This document shows positions 36,672 to 45,018 of a stretch of 64,000 bases of DNA, one piece after another. The notes beneath the pieces were generated by a model. That model ran no database searches, was not told the DNA's origin, and worked only from the letters and a program-made list of their open reading frames with translations. The stretch is from Saprospiraceae bacterium (GTDB lineage Bacteria > Bacteroidota > Bacteroidia > Chitinophagales > Saprospiraceae), in assembly GCA_030729925.1 (NCBI GenBank), contig JANQWK010000096.1, positions 1 to 64,000 of the forward strand, in the 5' to 3' direction. A program made the translations under genes and the position numbers. How positions within the stretch are numbered: the first letter of the stretch is position 1; each line of letters starts with the position of its first letter.

Positions 36672-38249
36672 ATGTGGAAAAGGATAGCCGATAACTGGCT
36701 TTATATCTTGATGCTGGCCTTGTTGGTTCCTGCTTCTATCATCAATTTGGGAGTATTGACCTTCATTGACGACGAAGCGATCCGGGCATTGGTTGCATTG
36801 GAAATGGATTTGTCCGGCAACTGGATTACCCCTACGCTTCACGGAGCGTACTACTACAATAAACCCCCGTTGTTCAACTGGCTGCTCGCCTTATTTTTTC
36901 CGTTACTGGATTACACGGAATTCACTTCGCGCTTCGTCAATGTACTCTGTCTTTGGGGTTTCACAATTACCATCTTCGGATTGCTCCGCAAAGAAACGGG
37001 CAAACCCCAGGCGCTGCTGATCGCTCTGGCTACATTTACCTGCGGACGTATTCTATTTTGGGACGCTATGCTTGGGTTGATAGACATTTGCTTTTCCTGG
37101 GTTGTGTTTACCAACTTTTACCTCATATTTTTTTATGCCCGTCGGGAAAAATACTGGATGCTATTTTTGCTTTCCTACGCCCTGACAGCGGTTGCTTTTT
37201 TGCTCAAGGGATTACCCGCTGTTGTATTCCAGGGAATCACCTTATTGAGCTACCTGTTGTATCAGCGCCAGTGGAGGCAGCTTTTTTCAGCTGCGCACGT
37301 CATGGGAGGGCTACTATTTTTGTTGCTGATCGGAATCTATTATTTCGCGTATAACCAGATCAATCCTCTCGAAACGGTCTTCAAAACGCTTTTTACCGAA
37401 TCCACCAAGCGCACGGTAGTCAGGTTTGGCATGGGGGAAACCATCAGGCATTTCTTTACTTTTCCCTTTGAGATGCTGTACCATTTCGTTCCCTGGTCCT
37501 TATTCAGTTTTTTCTTATGGCGAAAAGACGTGCTTGCCCTGATCCGGCGCCAACCATTGGTGCTCTATTTCAGCCTTATTTTTTTGGCGAACATACTCAT
37601 TTACTGGACTTCCCCGGAGGTTTACCCCCGTTACCTGATCATGTTGGTTCCCGTTTACTTCACTGTTTTATTTTACTTTGAGGGCATCCACCGGGAAAAC
37701 AACACCCGATTATACCGGATCTTCGTGCAGGCGTTTGGCGTGATCTTATTCCTGCTTGCGCTTGTCTTCCTGGTTCCGCTGTTCCTTGAACGAACCCGGC
37801 AAACGGACTATTTGGTGATCAAGTCAGCAGGATTAACGGTAGCGCTGGTGGGCACTTGGTTGGGATACCGAAAACCGGGTCAAACATCCCCCTGGCTATA
37901 CCTTGTGTTGTTTTTGCTGATCTTCCGAATTGGCTTCAACTGGTTTGTCCTCCCGGATCGCAACGCCAATGACTTTGGGGATCTTTGCAGAAGTTCCTCT
38001 CTGGAAGTAGGTCAGCGGTACAGGGATAAACCGCTGTTTGTCTTTAAAGAAACAGCCATGCAGCCTACCAACTCCTATTACCTTACCCGTGGCAGGATGG
38101 CAATTATCCCCATAAAAACCGATCAATTTTCCCCGGATGAATTGTATATTATTGATCCCTTGTTGTACCCTGACCTCGACTACGAAAAAGTTGCGGAAAT
38201 AAAAGTCCGGCATGGAAAACTGACCTATGACGTTGGCTATCTGAAATAA
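36672..38249 (+). CDS. Glycosyltransferase family 39-like membrane protein
   Basis: Multipass transferase of the ArnT/PMT superfamily, 525 residues with about ten to twelve hydrophobic helices. The first periplasmic loop carries the acidic pair FIDDEAIRAL (33-35) and YYYNKPPLFNWLLALFF, as expected of GT-C enzymes using polyprenyl-phosphate sugars. It probably transfers a sugar to a lipid, glycan or protein in the envelope. The GT2 gene 26 bp downstream could make its lipid-linked donor. Acceptor unknown. Confidence 0.82.
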   Translation: MWKRIADNWLYILMLALLVPASIINLGVLTFIDDEAIRALVALEMDLSGNWITPTLHGAYYYNKPPLFNWLLALFFPLLDYTEFTSRFVNVLCLWGFTITIFGLLRKETGKPQALLIALATFTCGRILFWDAMLGLIDICFSWVVFTNFYLIFFYARREKYWMLFLLSYALTAVAFLLKGLPAVVFQGITLLSYLLYQRQWRQLFSAAHVMGGLLFLLLIGIYYFAYNQINPLETVFKTLFTESTKRTVVRFGMGETIRHFFTFPFEMLYHFVPWSLFSFFLWRKDVLALIRRQPLVLYFSLIFLANILIYWTSPEVYPRYLIMLVPVYFTVLFYFEGIHRENNTRLYRIFVQAFGVILFLLALVFLVPLFLERTRQTDYLVIKSAGLTVALVGTWLGYRKPGQTSPWLYLVLFLLIFRIGFNWFVLPDRNANDFGDLCRSSSLEVGQRYRDKPLFVFKETAMQPTNSYYLTRGRMAIIPIKTDQFSPDELYIIDPLLYPDLDYEKVAEIKVRHGKLTYDVGYLK

Positions 38250-38275
38250 AACATCAATTTTTCAATACGCATTTT

Positions 38276-39217
38276 ATGGCATACAAGCTCTCTGTGGTTA
38301 TTTCGGTCTATAATGAAGAAGACAACATCCGCCCCTTGGTGGAAAAAATCTCTCATGCCTTGCAGGGATACGACTATGAGATCATTTATGTAGATGATGG
38401 ATCAACCGATAAAACGGTTGAAGTACTGCGTTCCATCGGGCATCCCCATCTACGAACCGTAGTTTTCCGTAAGAATTATGGCCAAAGTTTGGCGCTGATG
38501 GCGGGAATTGACTACGCGAGTGGTGAATACATTGTAACCATGGACGGGGATCTTCAAAACGACCCAGAAGACATCCCCATGATGCTCAAAGTAGCGGAAG
38601 AAGGGGGTTTTGATATGGTTGCCGGCAATCGTGCCAATCGGAAAGACGGCTTCATCCTCAGAAAAATTCCAAGCTATATCGCCAACTATATCATCCGCAC
38701 TTCTTCCGGGGTGCACTTAAAGGATTATGGCTGCGCTTTAAAATTATTCAAAGCCGATCTGGCCAAAGACCTGGGGCTGTATGGAGAGCTGCACCGATTT
38801 ATTCCTGTATTGGCACAGCTGGAAGGTGCACGCATTACTCAGGTGGACGTTCGCCACCATGCCCGCAAGTTTGGCACTTCCAAGTATGGACTGGGCAGGA
38901 CAGTAAAAGTCGTCAGCGACCTATTGCTAATGCTCTTTTTCAAAAAGTACTTGCAAAAGCCCATGCACCTTTTTGGCAATGCGGGGCTACTGCTGCTGGG
39001 TATAGGCGTACTCATCAATCTTTATCTGGGCTTTTTAAAAATACTGGGGCACGACATCTGGGGAAAACCTTTGTTGATCCTGGGGCTTTTGCTCGTCATT
39101 GCGGGCATTCAATTCATTACCATTGGTATAGTGGTTGAAATACAGATGAGAACGTACTTTGAATCGCAGCAAAAGCGACCATACAAGGTTAGAAATGTTT
39201 TTGAGCACAAACCCTGA
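38276..39217 (+). CDS. Glycosyltransferase family 2, polyprenyl-phosphate sugar synthase-like
   Basis: Resembles dolichol-phosphate mannosyltransferase and ArnC: N-terminal GT-A domain with YVDDGSTDKT (about 38-47) and MDGDLQNDPEDIP (89-101), then HHARKFGTSKYGLGR and two hydrophobic helices near 230-290. It would load a sugar onto undecaprenyl phosphate at the cytoplasmic face. Directly after the GT39 gene, so the two likely act as donor-maker and transferase. Sugar identity unknown. Confidence 0.87.
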   Translation: MAYKLSVVISVYNEEDNIRPLVEKISHALQGYDYEIIYVDDGSTDKTVEVLRSIGHPHLRTVVFRKNYGQSLALMAGIDYASGEYIVTMDGDLQNDPEDIPMMLKVAEEGGFDMVAGNRANRKDGFILRKIPSYIANYIIRTSSGVHLKDYGCALKLFKADLAKDLGLYGELHRFIPVLAQLEGARITQVDVRHHARKFGTSKYGLGRTVKVVSDLLLMLFFKKYLQKPMHLFGNAGLLLLGIGVLINLYLGFLKILGHDIWGKPLLILGLLLVIAGIQFITIGIVVEIQMRTYFESQQKRPYKVRNVFEHKP

Positions 39218-39229
39218 TAAAATTTTTTC

Positions 39230-40549
39230 ATGGCAAAGGTGATCACTTTCAAAAAAGGGCTGTTGAGCGTGTTATTTTGGTCTATTATCTCAGCAGCATT
39301 TATTGGTCCGGGTACGGTTACCACTGCGGCAAGTGCGGGAGCAGGATTTAAGTTTGCCCTACTCTGGGCGCTTGTTTTTTCCACCTTAGCGACTATTGTG
39401 CTGCAGGAAGCAGCTGCCCGGGTAACCATTGCCTCCGGAAAAAATTTGGGAGAAATCATTGCGATTAGATACCACGAGGGGAATACTGCTATTCGAATCA
39501 GGTTATTTTTATTTTTTGCGCTTGCCTTTGGCTGTGCGGCATACCAGGCGGGCAATATCCTGGGATCCATATCTGGGTTGCTGTTATTTATGGAGATTCC
39601 ACGATGGATACTGACGATTGTGGTGGCGGGGATCGCGGGGATGCTGTTGTGGATAGGTAATTTCCGCACGATTGCCAGCATTCTTGGAGGGATAGTGGCG
39701 GTCATGGGCATTGCATTTATTTATAGTGCCTGGCATACGGATCTCAGTCAACTCACCTGGAGGCACCTATTGTTTCCAAGCATTCCCGACGGTGGCTTGG
39801 TATTAGTCTTAGGGCTAATCGGCACAACGATCGTCCCCTACAACTTATTTCTGGCATCGGGAATCAGTCAGGGGCAAAGTATCGCAGAAATGCGATGGGG
39901 AATTAGTCTGGCCGTATTGATTGGGGGTATCATATCCATTGCCATCCTGCTGGTAGGCACACAAATTTCAGGCACTTTCAGTTTTGAAGCACTCGCTGCA
40001 GCCATGTCAAACGGATCTGGCAGCAAAGCTGCGGGTATTCTTTTTGGAGTAGGTTTATTTGCAGCGGGTTTAAGTTCTTCCATCACCTCTCCCCTGGCAG
40101 CGGCAGTCACTGCTCAGAGCCTTTTTTCCGGCAGGAGCACCCGGGAATGGGGATCAAAATCTCGAAACTTCAGACTGGTCTGGGGTATTATCCTGGGCAT
40201 AGGTTTAATTTTTGGACTGCTCGATTTCAGACCAATCCCTGTTATCATTCTGGCCCAAGCGCTCAATGGGCTGCTACTCCCCATTATTGCTGTATTCCTG
40301 ATTCTAACCGTAAACGACCCCCGACTACTTCCTGTCTCGTACCGAAACACATCGCTGTCGAATCTACTGATGCTAAGCATTGTCGGGATAACCTGTTACC
40401 TGGGTTTCAATAACCTATGGAAAGCACTTGGGAACATCGTGAACTTAAGTGCTTTCAATACAACCCAATCCACCATCCTCCTGATGAGCCTCGATGCGAT
40501 CATCCTTTTAGCCGTAGCCAGAAGCATTTTTTTAAAAAATAAAGCCTGA
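39230..40549 (+). CDS. NRAMP-like transporter with altered metal-site motifs
   Basis: Integral membrane protein of 439 residues with about eleven hydrophobic helices and the NRAMP fold pattern. In true NRAMP metal transporters the first helix has DPGN and the sixth MPHN; here the matching places read GPGT (26-29) and VPYN (202-205). Three metal-contacting residues are therefore replaced, so manganese or iron transport should not be assumed. A similar GPGT subgroup is common in this phylum. Starts 12 bp after the GT2 gene and ends in a bidirectional terminator. Confidence 0.8.
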   Translation: MAKVITFKKGLLSVLFWSIISAAFIGPGTVTTAASAGAGFKFALLWALVFSTLATIVLQEAAARVTIASGKNLGEIIAIRYHEGNTAIRIRLFLFFALAFGCAAYQAGNILGSISGLLLFMEIPRWILTIVVAGIAGMLLWIGNFRTIASILGGIVAVMGIAFIYSAWHTDLSQLTWRHLLFPSIPDGGLVLVLGLIGTTIVPYNLFLASGISQGQSIAEMRWGISLAVLIGGIISIAILLVGTQISGTFSFEALAAAMSNGSGSKAAGILFGVGLFAAGLSSSITSPLAAAVTAQSLFSGRSTREWGSKSRNFRLVWGIILGIGLIFGLLDFRPIPVIILAQALNGLLLPIIAVFLILTVNDPRLLPVSYRNTSLSNLLMLSIVGITCYLGFNNLWKALGNIVNLSAFNTTQSTILLMSLDAIILLAVARSIFLKNKA

Positions 40550-40572
40550 GCAAATTTGCCCAGGCTTTATTT
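40533..40572. terminator. Bidirectional terminator between the NRAMP-like gene and the oxoamine synthase gene
   Basis: AAAGCCTG (40541-40548) pairs with CAGGCTTT (40561-40568), and the inner GCAAATTTGC is itself a palindrome, giving a long stem with one mismatch. T-rich runs follow on both strands (ATTTTAT on plus, TATTTTTT on minus). It overlaps the stop of the plus-strand gene. Confidence 0.85.
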
Positions 40573-40593
40573 TATATCTTATTATACTGAAAA

Positions 40594-41847
40594 TCAAGAT
40601 ATTGACTCGAGCAAAAGTTTTGCATGCTCTGCATATACCCCACCCTTTAACTTAGACTCGATAGAAGCGAAAGCCTGGATGGTCTCATCAATATCTGCTT
40701 TAGTATGTACAGCGGTAGGGATCAATCGGAGCAAGATCATTCCTTTCGGGATAACCGGATACACTACTACCGAGCAGAAGATATTAAAATGATCACGCAA
40801 GTCCTGAACCATGGCAGCTGCTTCGAGTGCATCGCCCTTCAGGAACACCGGGGTAACGCAAGAGTTGGTGTTTCCAATATCAAAACCGTGTTCCTTCAGA
40901 CCATCCTGAAGCATTTTGACATTCTCCCAAAGCTTATCTTTCAACGAAGGATTGGTGCGAAGTAAATCCAGCCGTTTCAGGTTACCGATCACGATAGGCA
41001 TAGGTAGGGACTTCGCAAAAATCTGGGATCGCAGGTTATAACGAAGGAACTTAACCGCCTTTGCTTCACCGGCCACAAAAGCACCAATACTAGCCATGGA
41101 CTTAGCGAAAGTACTGAAATAAAGATCAATATCATCCTGAATACCTTGTTCTTCACCTGCTCCGGCACCTGTTTTACCCAATGTACCAAAACCGTGAGCA
41201 TCATCTACCAGCAATCGGAAATTATACTGTTGTTTGTAGGCAGCAATTTCCTTCAAAATTCCCTGTTCGCCCCGCATCCCAAACACACCTTCGGTGATCA
41301 CCAGGACACCTCCCTTAGACTCTTTTGCCAGGACTTCTGCCTTGGCGATTTGCTTGGCAAAGCTATTAATATCATTGTGCTCAAAAGGCAAACGCTTCCC
41401 AAGGTGCATGCGGATACCATCATAAATACAAGCGTGGCAATCTTTATCATAAACCACCACATCATGTCTTTCCAGTAGTGCATCCACGATAGACATAATT
41501 CCCTGGTAACCGTAATTGAGGAGCAACCCGGCCTCTTTGTTTACGAAAGTCGCCAATTCATTCTCAAGTTGTTCGTGGTATTTGGTTTCCCCGGACATCA
41601 ATCGCGCTCCCATTGGGTAGGCAAGACCCCATTCTGCTGCCGCATCGGCATCGGCCTTTCTTACTTCGGGGTGGTTAGCAAGTCCGAGGTAATTATTGAT
41701 ACTCCAGACAATGCGCTCCCTGCCCATAAAATTCATTCTGCTCGAAATCTCTCCCTCTAATTTGGGAAACATAAAATAATTTGGTGTAAGGTCGGAGTAT
41801 TTACCCAATGGCCCTAGATCCCTTTCGAATTTGTCAAACAAGTCCAT
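40594..41847 (-). CDS. Alpha-oxoamine synthase (serine palmitoyltransferase- or cysteate acyltransferase-like)
   Basis: PLP enzyme that condenses an amino acid with an acyl thioester. Key sites: NNYLGLANHP (51-60), aspartate/histidine motif DDAHGFG (215-221), and the PLP lysine K249 in FSTFAKSMAS. Length 417. Family members include serine palmitoyltransferase (sphingolipids), cysteate acyltransferase (sulfonolipids such as capnine), KBL and BioF. Absence of biotin or threonine-degradation neighbours favours a membrane-lipid role, which is inference. Both lipid classes occur in Bacteroidota. Confidence 0.8.
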   Translation of the reverse strand: MDLFDKFERDLGPLGKYSDLTPNYFMFPKLEGEISSRMNFMGRERIVWSINNYLGLANHPEVRKADADAAAEWGLAYPMGARLMSGETKYHEQLENELATFVNKEAGLLLNYGYQGIMSIVDALLERHDVVVYDKDCHACIYDGIRMHLGKRLPFEHNDINSFAKQIAKAEVLAKESKGGVLVITEGVFGMRGEQGILKEIAAYKQQYNFRLLVDDAHGFGTLGKTGAGAGEEQGIQDDIDLYFSTFAKSMASIGAFVAGEAKAVKFLRYNLRSQIFAKSLPMPIVIGNLKRLDLLRTNPSLKDKLWENVKMLQDGLKEHGFDIGNTNSCVTPVFLKGDALEAAAMVQDLRDHFNIFCSVVVYPVIPKGMILLRLIPTAVHTKADIDETIQAFASIESKLKGGVYAEHAKLLLESIS

Positions 41848-41915
41848 ATCCTTTCTTCGTTTAAAGTGATAATGAATAAAGCAAGGGGGTTAAGAAAAAA
41901 ATAATTACAAATGTA

Positions 41916-42464
41916 TTACCATATTTTCACCAATGCATCATTAAGCATCCATTTGCTCCAATTTTTGTTGTAGGTATGAATCCTTGTGGTAGGATGGCCA
42001 TCTTTTCCTTCCAGGCCATAGCCCCTGTTTGCCCACTCAAAAATGCTGCCATAGAGGTTATGGACATTGGTAAATCCTTTATTTTTTAGTTGTTCTCCTA
42101 TCTTTTCACTACGATAGCCAATAGAACAATACACTACTACTGTTGCGTCTGAGGGCACATTACGGAGAGCATCCAAATCAACTGACTGGTAGCCCAAGTA
42201 TCGTGCACCCGGAATATGGCTTACCTCGTATTCCTCTTTTTCGCGCGCGTCAAAGATATAAACTTCATCCTGAATATTGTTCAATTCCTCGACATCCATG
42301 ACAGGTATGCTTAGGCTTACCATCTGCAATACTTTCTGGTGAAACGAAGGATCCTCGCAGCGAACATGATCCGGAAGAACTTTTGGAGACTGACCCCAGG
42401 AACTACAGGAAAAAGGAGACAGGAGGATGCTTATCAAAAAAGTGAAGCGTTTCAATATGGACAT
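41916..42464 (-). CDS. Rhodanese-like exported protein
   Basis: Protein of 182 residues with an N-terminal signal (SILLSPFSCSSWG, possible lipobox cysteine). The rhodanese domain follows with IFDAREKEEYEVSHIPGARYLGY and the active-site loop YCSIGYRSEK, so the catalytic cysteine is present. An N-terminal extension of about 60 residues and a C-terminal tail lie outside the domain. It is the second exported rhodanese in the window. Located 25 bp after mvaD on the same strand; role unknown. Confidence 0.83.
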   Translation of the reverse strand: MSILKRFTFLISILLSPFSCSSWGQSPKVLPDHVRCEDPSFHQKVLQMVSLSIPVMDVEELNNIQDEVYIFDAREKEEYEVSHIPGARYLGYQSVDLDALRNVPSDATVVVYCSIGYRSEKIGEQLKNKGFTNVHNLYGSIFEWANRGYGLEGKDGHPTTRIHTYNKNWSKWMLNDALVKIW

Positions 42465-42489
42465 ACAACCATTTTTAATTGTCCCAAAT

Positions 42490-43596
42490 TCAGATCATTT
42501 TTTTTGGCCCCAAACCTACCCCATCTTTGATGATCCGAAGCTTCCCTACATGGGGAACCAGTACCTCATCCAACCAGACAGCCACCTCCGCCGCAATCGC
42601 ATCCGGATAGAGCAAATGAATATTGGGCCCTGCATCCAGGGTAAAATAAACAGGTAAACCCGTTCTTTCCCGGTAAGCCTGTACCTGCTGGATAATCGCC
42701 AAAGAGGCCGGCTCCATCAAAATGAATGGAGGTTGAGAAGTCATCATCAAAGCATGTAAGCTCAAAGCCTCTGCTTCTGCAATTTTTCCAAAGCCATCAA
42801 CATCTCCTGATTCCAGACAAGCAAGAAGCTGGCTAAAATGCTCCCGAGCCTCGGCATAGCGGTTTTCCGCGTAGCGGTTACCATCCATAAGACCATGTCC
42901 TACAGAACTCGAAACCTTCTTTTCACCCTTGCTCACAATCAGAATATCATCATGAAAAGTATAGAAAACCGGATCAATCCGATCAGAGGCTAAAGGTAAA
43001 GCAAACAAATCCGAAGACCCAGACACTTCGCTCTGGTCGCCCCAGACCACCAGCCCGGGAAAAACAGAACGACAAGCACTCCCTGAACCCAGTCGTGCTA
43101 CATAAGAAGCCTTCCGAAGAAAAGTACTTTCATCTGCTAAGGTGCCAAACAACTCTTGCTCAAGCGTACACAACCCCATAGCCAAAGCACTCATACCGGA
43201 TGCCGAAGATGCAATCCCAGAAGAATGCGGAAAAGTATTCGACGTGCGAACCTCCAGATCCAGCTCTCCCAAAAAAGGGAAGATATCCAATAGTCCAAGG
43301 AAAAACTTTTCAACCCTACCCCCAAAATTCAAATTGAGCTCATCCTCAAAATAAAGCTTTAGATTAATCTGCCCAGACCCCTTACCCTCCTCTTTAGGCG
43401 AATAAACTATCCAGGTTCTTGTCACTGAATTACTCAGCGTAAAACTTAACGAAGGATTTTTGGGCAGCTGTTGACCGTATTTACCCCAGTACTTGATAAT
43501 CGCAATATTTGAAGGACTTTCCCAGCCAATACGGCCAGAAGTACTTCCCTTTGCATGTGCCAGGACTAAACCTGCATTTCGGTAATCCAACTCCAT
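42490..43596 (-). CDS. mvaD: Diphosphomevalonate decarboxylase
   Basis: GHMP-superfamily enzyme producing isopentenyl diphosphate, the last step of the mevalonate pathway. The segments SPSNIAIIKYWGK, PHSSGIASSASGMSALA and LGSGSACRS are characteristic; the aspartate of YFTLDAGPNIHLLY is the catalytic one. Length 368. Its presence shows this organism uses the mevalonate route to feed isoprenoids, including the carotenoids encoded at the left end. No other mevalonate gene is here. It follows thrC by 54 bp with a terminator between. Confidence 0.92.
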   Translation of the reverse strand: MELDYRNAGLVLAHAKGSTSGRIGWESPSNIAIIKYWGKYGQQLPKNPSLSFTLSNSVTRTWIVYSPKEEGKGSGQINLKLYFEDELNLNFGGRVEKFFLGLLDIFPFLGELDLEVRTSNTFPHSSGIASSASGMSALAMGLCTLEQELFGTLADESTFLRKASYVARLGSGSACRSVFPGLVVWGDQSEVSGSSDLFALPLASDRIDPVFYTFHDDILIVSKGEKKVSSSVGHGLMDGNRYAENRYAEAREHFSQLLACLESGDVDGFGKIAEAEALSLHALMMTSQPPFILMEPASLAIIQQVQAYRERTGLPVYFTLDAGPNIHLLYPDAIAAEVAVWLDEVLVPHVGKLRIIKDGVGLGPKKMI

Positions 43597-43620
43597 ACTT
43601 TTTTAATGCTTAAACCCAAA

Positions 43621-43660
43621 AACGATCTGATTGTTCCACGTGGAACACTATCAGATCGTT
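43621..43660 (-). terminator. Terminator hairpin at the end of thrC, containing a parS palindrome
   Basis: AACGATCTGA (43621-43630) and TCAGATCGTT (43651-43660) form the base of a long stem whose upper part is the parS-like palindrome at 43632-43647; only a two-base bulge interrupts the pairing. On the minus strand it is followed by TTTTT, so it can act as the rho-independent terminator of the thr operon. It includes the thrC stop codon. Confidence 0.8.
43632..43647. promoter_or_regulatory. parS-like centromere site 1
   Basis: Perfect 16-bp palindrome TGTTCCACGTGGAACA, differing from the general ParB-binding consensus TGTTTCACGTGAAACA by a symmetric change that is established in other phyla, for example Myxococcus. 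ParB would nucleate here in chromosome segregation. Confidence 0.7.
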
Positions 43661-45015
43661 TTCTCCAACAAGAGTTTTTTCAGGTATTCCAAATCAGGAT
43701 CAATATGAAAATGTTTGTCTGTCGCAATTTTCATCGTCCCAGCTTGTGCCGGTACTTGAAGTTCCTCTCCGATTAATGGTTCAATAATTTCCCGAAACTT
43801 GAAAGGATGTGCAGTTGCCAAAACGATGCCATGAGCATCGCTCCTATCCGGGTTATTTGCTTTCCATGCTTCAAGCGCAAACACCCCTACCGCTGTATGT
43901 GGATCCAGCAAGTAATGGTATTTTCGAAAAACATCCTGGATGCAATCCAAAGTATCCTCATCGGAAACAGCCAGACTACCGATAGCAGCGCGGATATTGT
44001 TCCACGTGGAACGTTCTGTTGTGTTTTCCTGATATAGGGATTCGATGCGTTCAAAGTTGGAAGGGTTACCTACATCCATAGCATTTGAGACGGTTGCTAT
44101 GGTAGTTTGTGCCTTAAAATGTCCGCTGGCTAAGAAAGCGGGAAAAACATCATTGGCATTTGTTGCTGCGATAAAGTGGTCAACGGGTAAGCCCATTTTT
44201 TGGGCATACAGGCCTGCTGTAAGGTTACCGAAATTACCCGAGGGGACAGAAAAAACGAGTTTTGGCTTGTCCGCAACTCCCTTTGTTTCCGATATCCACT
44301 GTTTGTAGGCCTCGAAGTAGTAAAAAATCTGGGCTAGCAAGCGGGAGATATTGATAGAGTTAGCGGAAGTAAAGCGAATATTTCGGTTGATCTGATGATC
44401 TGCAAAAGCGGCTTTGACTAATCGTTGACAATCGTCAAAATCTCCGGCTACTTTTACGGCATGGATATTATCGCCCCAGCCGGCGATTTGCAGCTCCTGA
44501 AAGGGACTAACTTTGCCCTCCGGGTATAGGACAAAAACCCGAATACCGGGAAGTCCGTGGAAGCCTGCAGCTACTGCGGCTCCGGTATCTCCTGAGGTTG
44601 CTACCAGGATGGTTAGTTCTTGCTGACTGGACTGGTTGAAATATGCCATCAGCTGTGCCATGAACCTTGCACCAAAATCTTTGAAGGCCAGAGAAGGTCC
44701 GTGAAAAAGCTCGAGGATGGATACGGAGTTATTCAAGCGATGTACAGGTGCTGGAAAGTTAATCGCAGCATGGATCATACTTTGCAGATCTTCCCTGGGT
44801 ATAGCACCATCTAACAATTGAGCAGCAACCGAAAAAGCAATTTCAGGAAATGCCATATTCGGTAGTTTTTCCTCAAAGAATGCAGGATCGAAGGATGGGA
44901 TATTTTCGGGGACAAACAAGCCGCCATCAGGAGCCAGCCCGCGCATAACTGCTTGTTCAAAACTTACACCTTCCTGCATACGATGCACATCTCGTGTGCT
45001 GTACAAACGCATCAT
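43651..45015 (-). CDS. thrC: Threonine synthase
   Basis: PLP enzyme converting O-phosphohomoserine to threonine. The PLP lysine is K112 in SLAFKDFGARFMAQ, and the family N-terminus YSTRDVHRMQEGVSFEQAVMRGLAPDGGLFVPE-type sequence is present (residues 5-37). Length 454. Starts with two adjacent ATGs. Three bases after thrB. Within the gene, codons for RSTWNN coincide with a second parS-like palindrome, and the stop lies in the terminator hairpin carrying the first. Confidence 0.95.
   Translation of the reverse strand: MMRLYSTRDVHRMQEGVSFEQAVMRGLAPDGGLFVPENIPSFDPAFFEEKLPNMAFPEIAFSVAAQLLDGAIPREDLQSMIHAAINFPAPVHRLNNSVSILELFHGPSLAFKDFGARFMAQLMAYFNQSSQQELTILVATSGDTGAAVAAGFHGLPGIRVFVLYPEGKVSPFQELQIAGWGDNIHAVKVAGDFDDCQRLVKAAFADHQINRNIRFTSANSINISRLLAQIFYYFEAYKQWISETKGVADKPKLVFSVPSGNFGNLTAGLYAQKMGLPVDHFIAATNANDVFPAFLASGHFKAQTTIATVSNAMDVGNPSNFERIESLYQENTTERSTWNNIRAAIGSLAVSDEDTLDCIQDVFRKYHYLLDPHTAVGVFALEAWKANNPDRSDAHGIVLATAHPFKFREIIEPLIGEELQVPAQAGTMKIATDKHFHIDPDLEYLKKLLLEKTI
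43998..44013. promoter_or_regulatory. parS-like centromere site 2, inside thrC
   Basis: TGTTCCACGTGGAACG, 15 of 16 bases of the palindrome, 366 bp from site 1 and within the thrC coding sequence. Two such sites so close together are very unlikely by chance. Confidence 0.65.
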
Positions 45016-45018
45016 GGA

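Noticed and set aside
43632-44013. The parS-like sites as proof that the replication origin is in this window
   Set aside because: No dnaA, parA, parB or mnmG is present and parS can lie many kilobases from oriC. rsmG at 19.9 kb alone is not enough.
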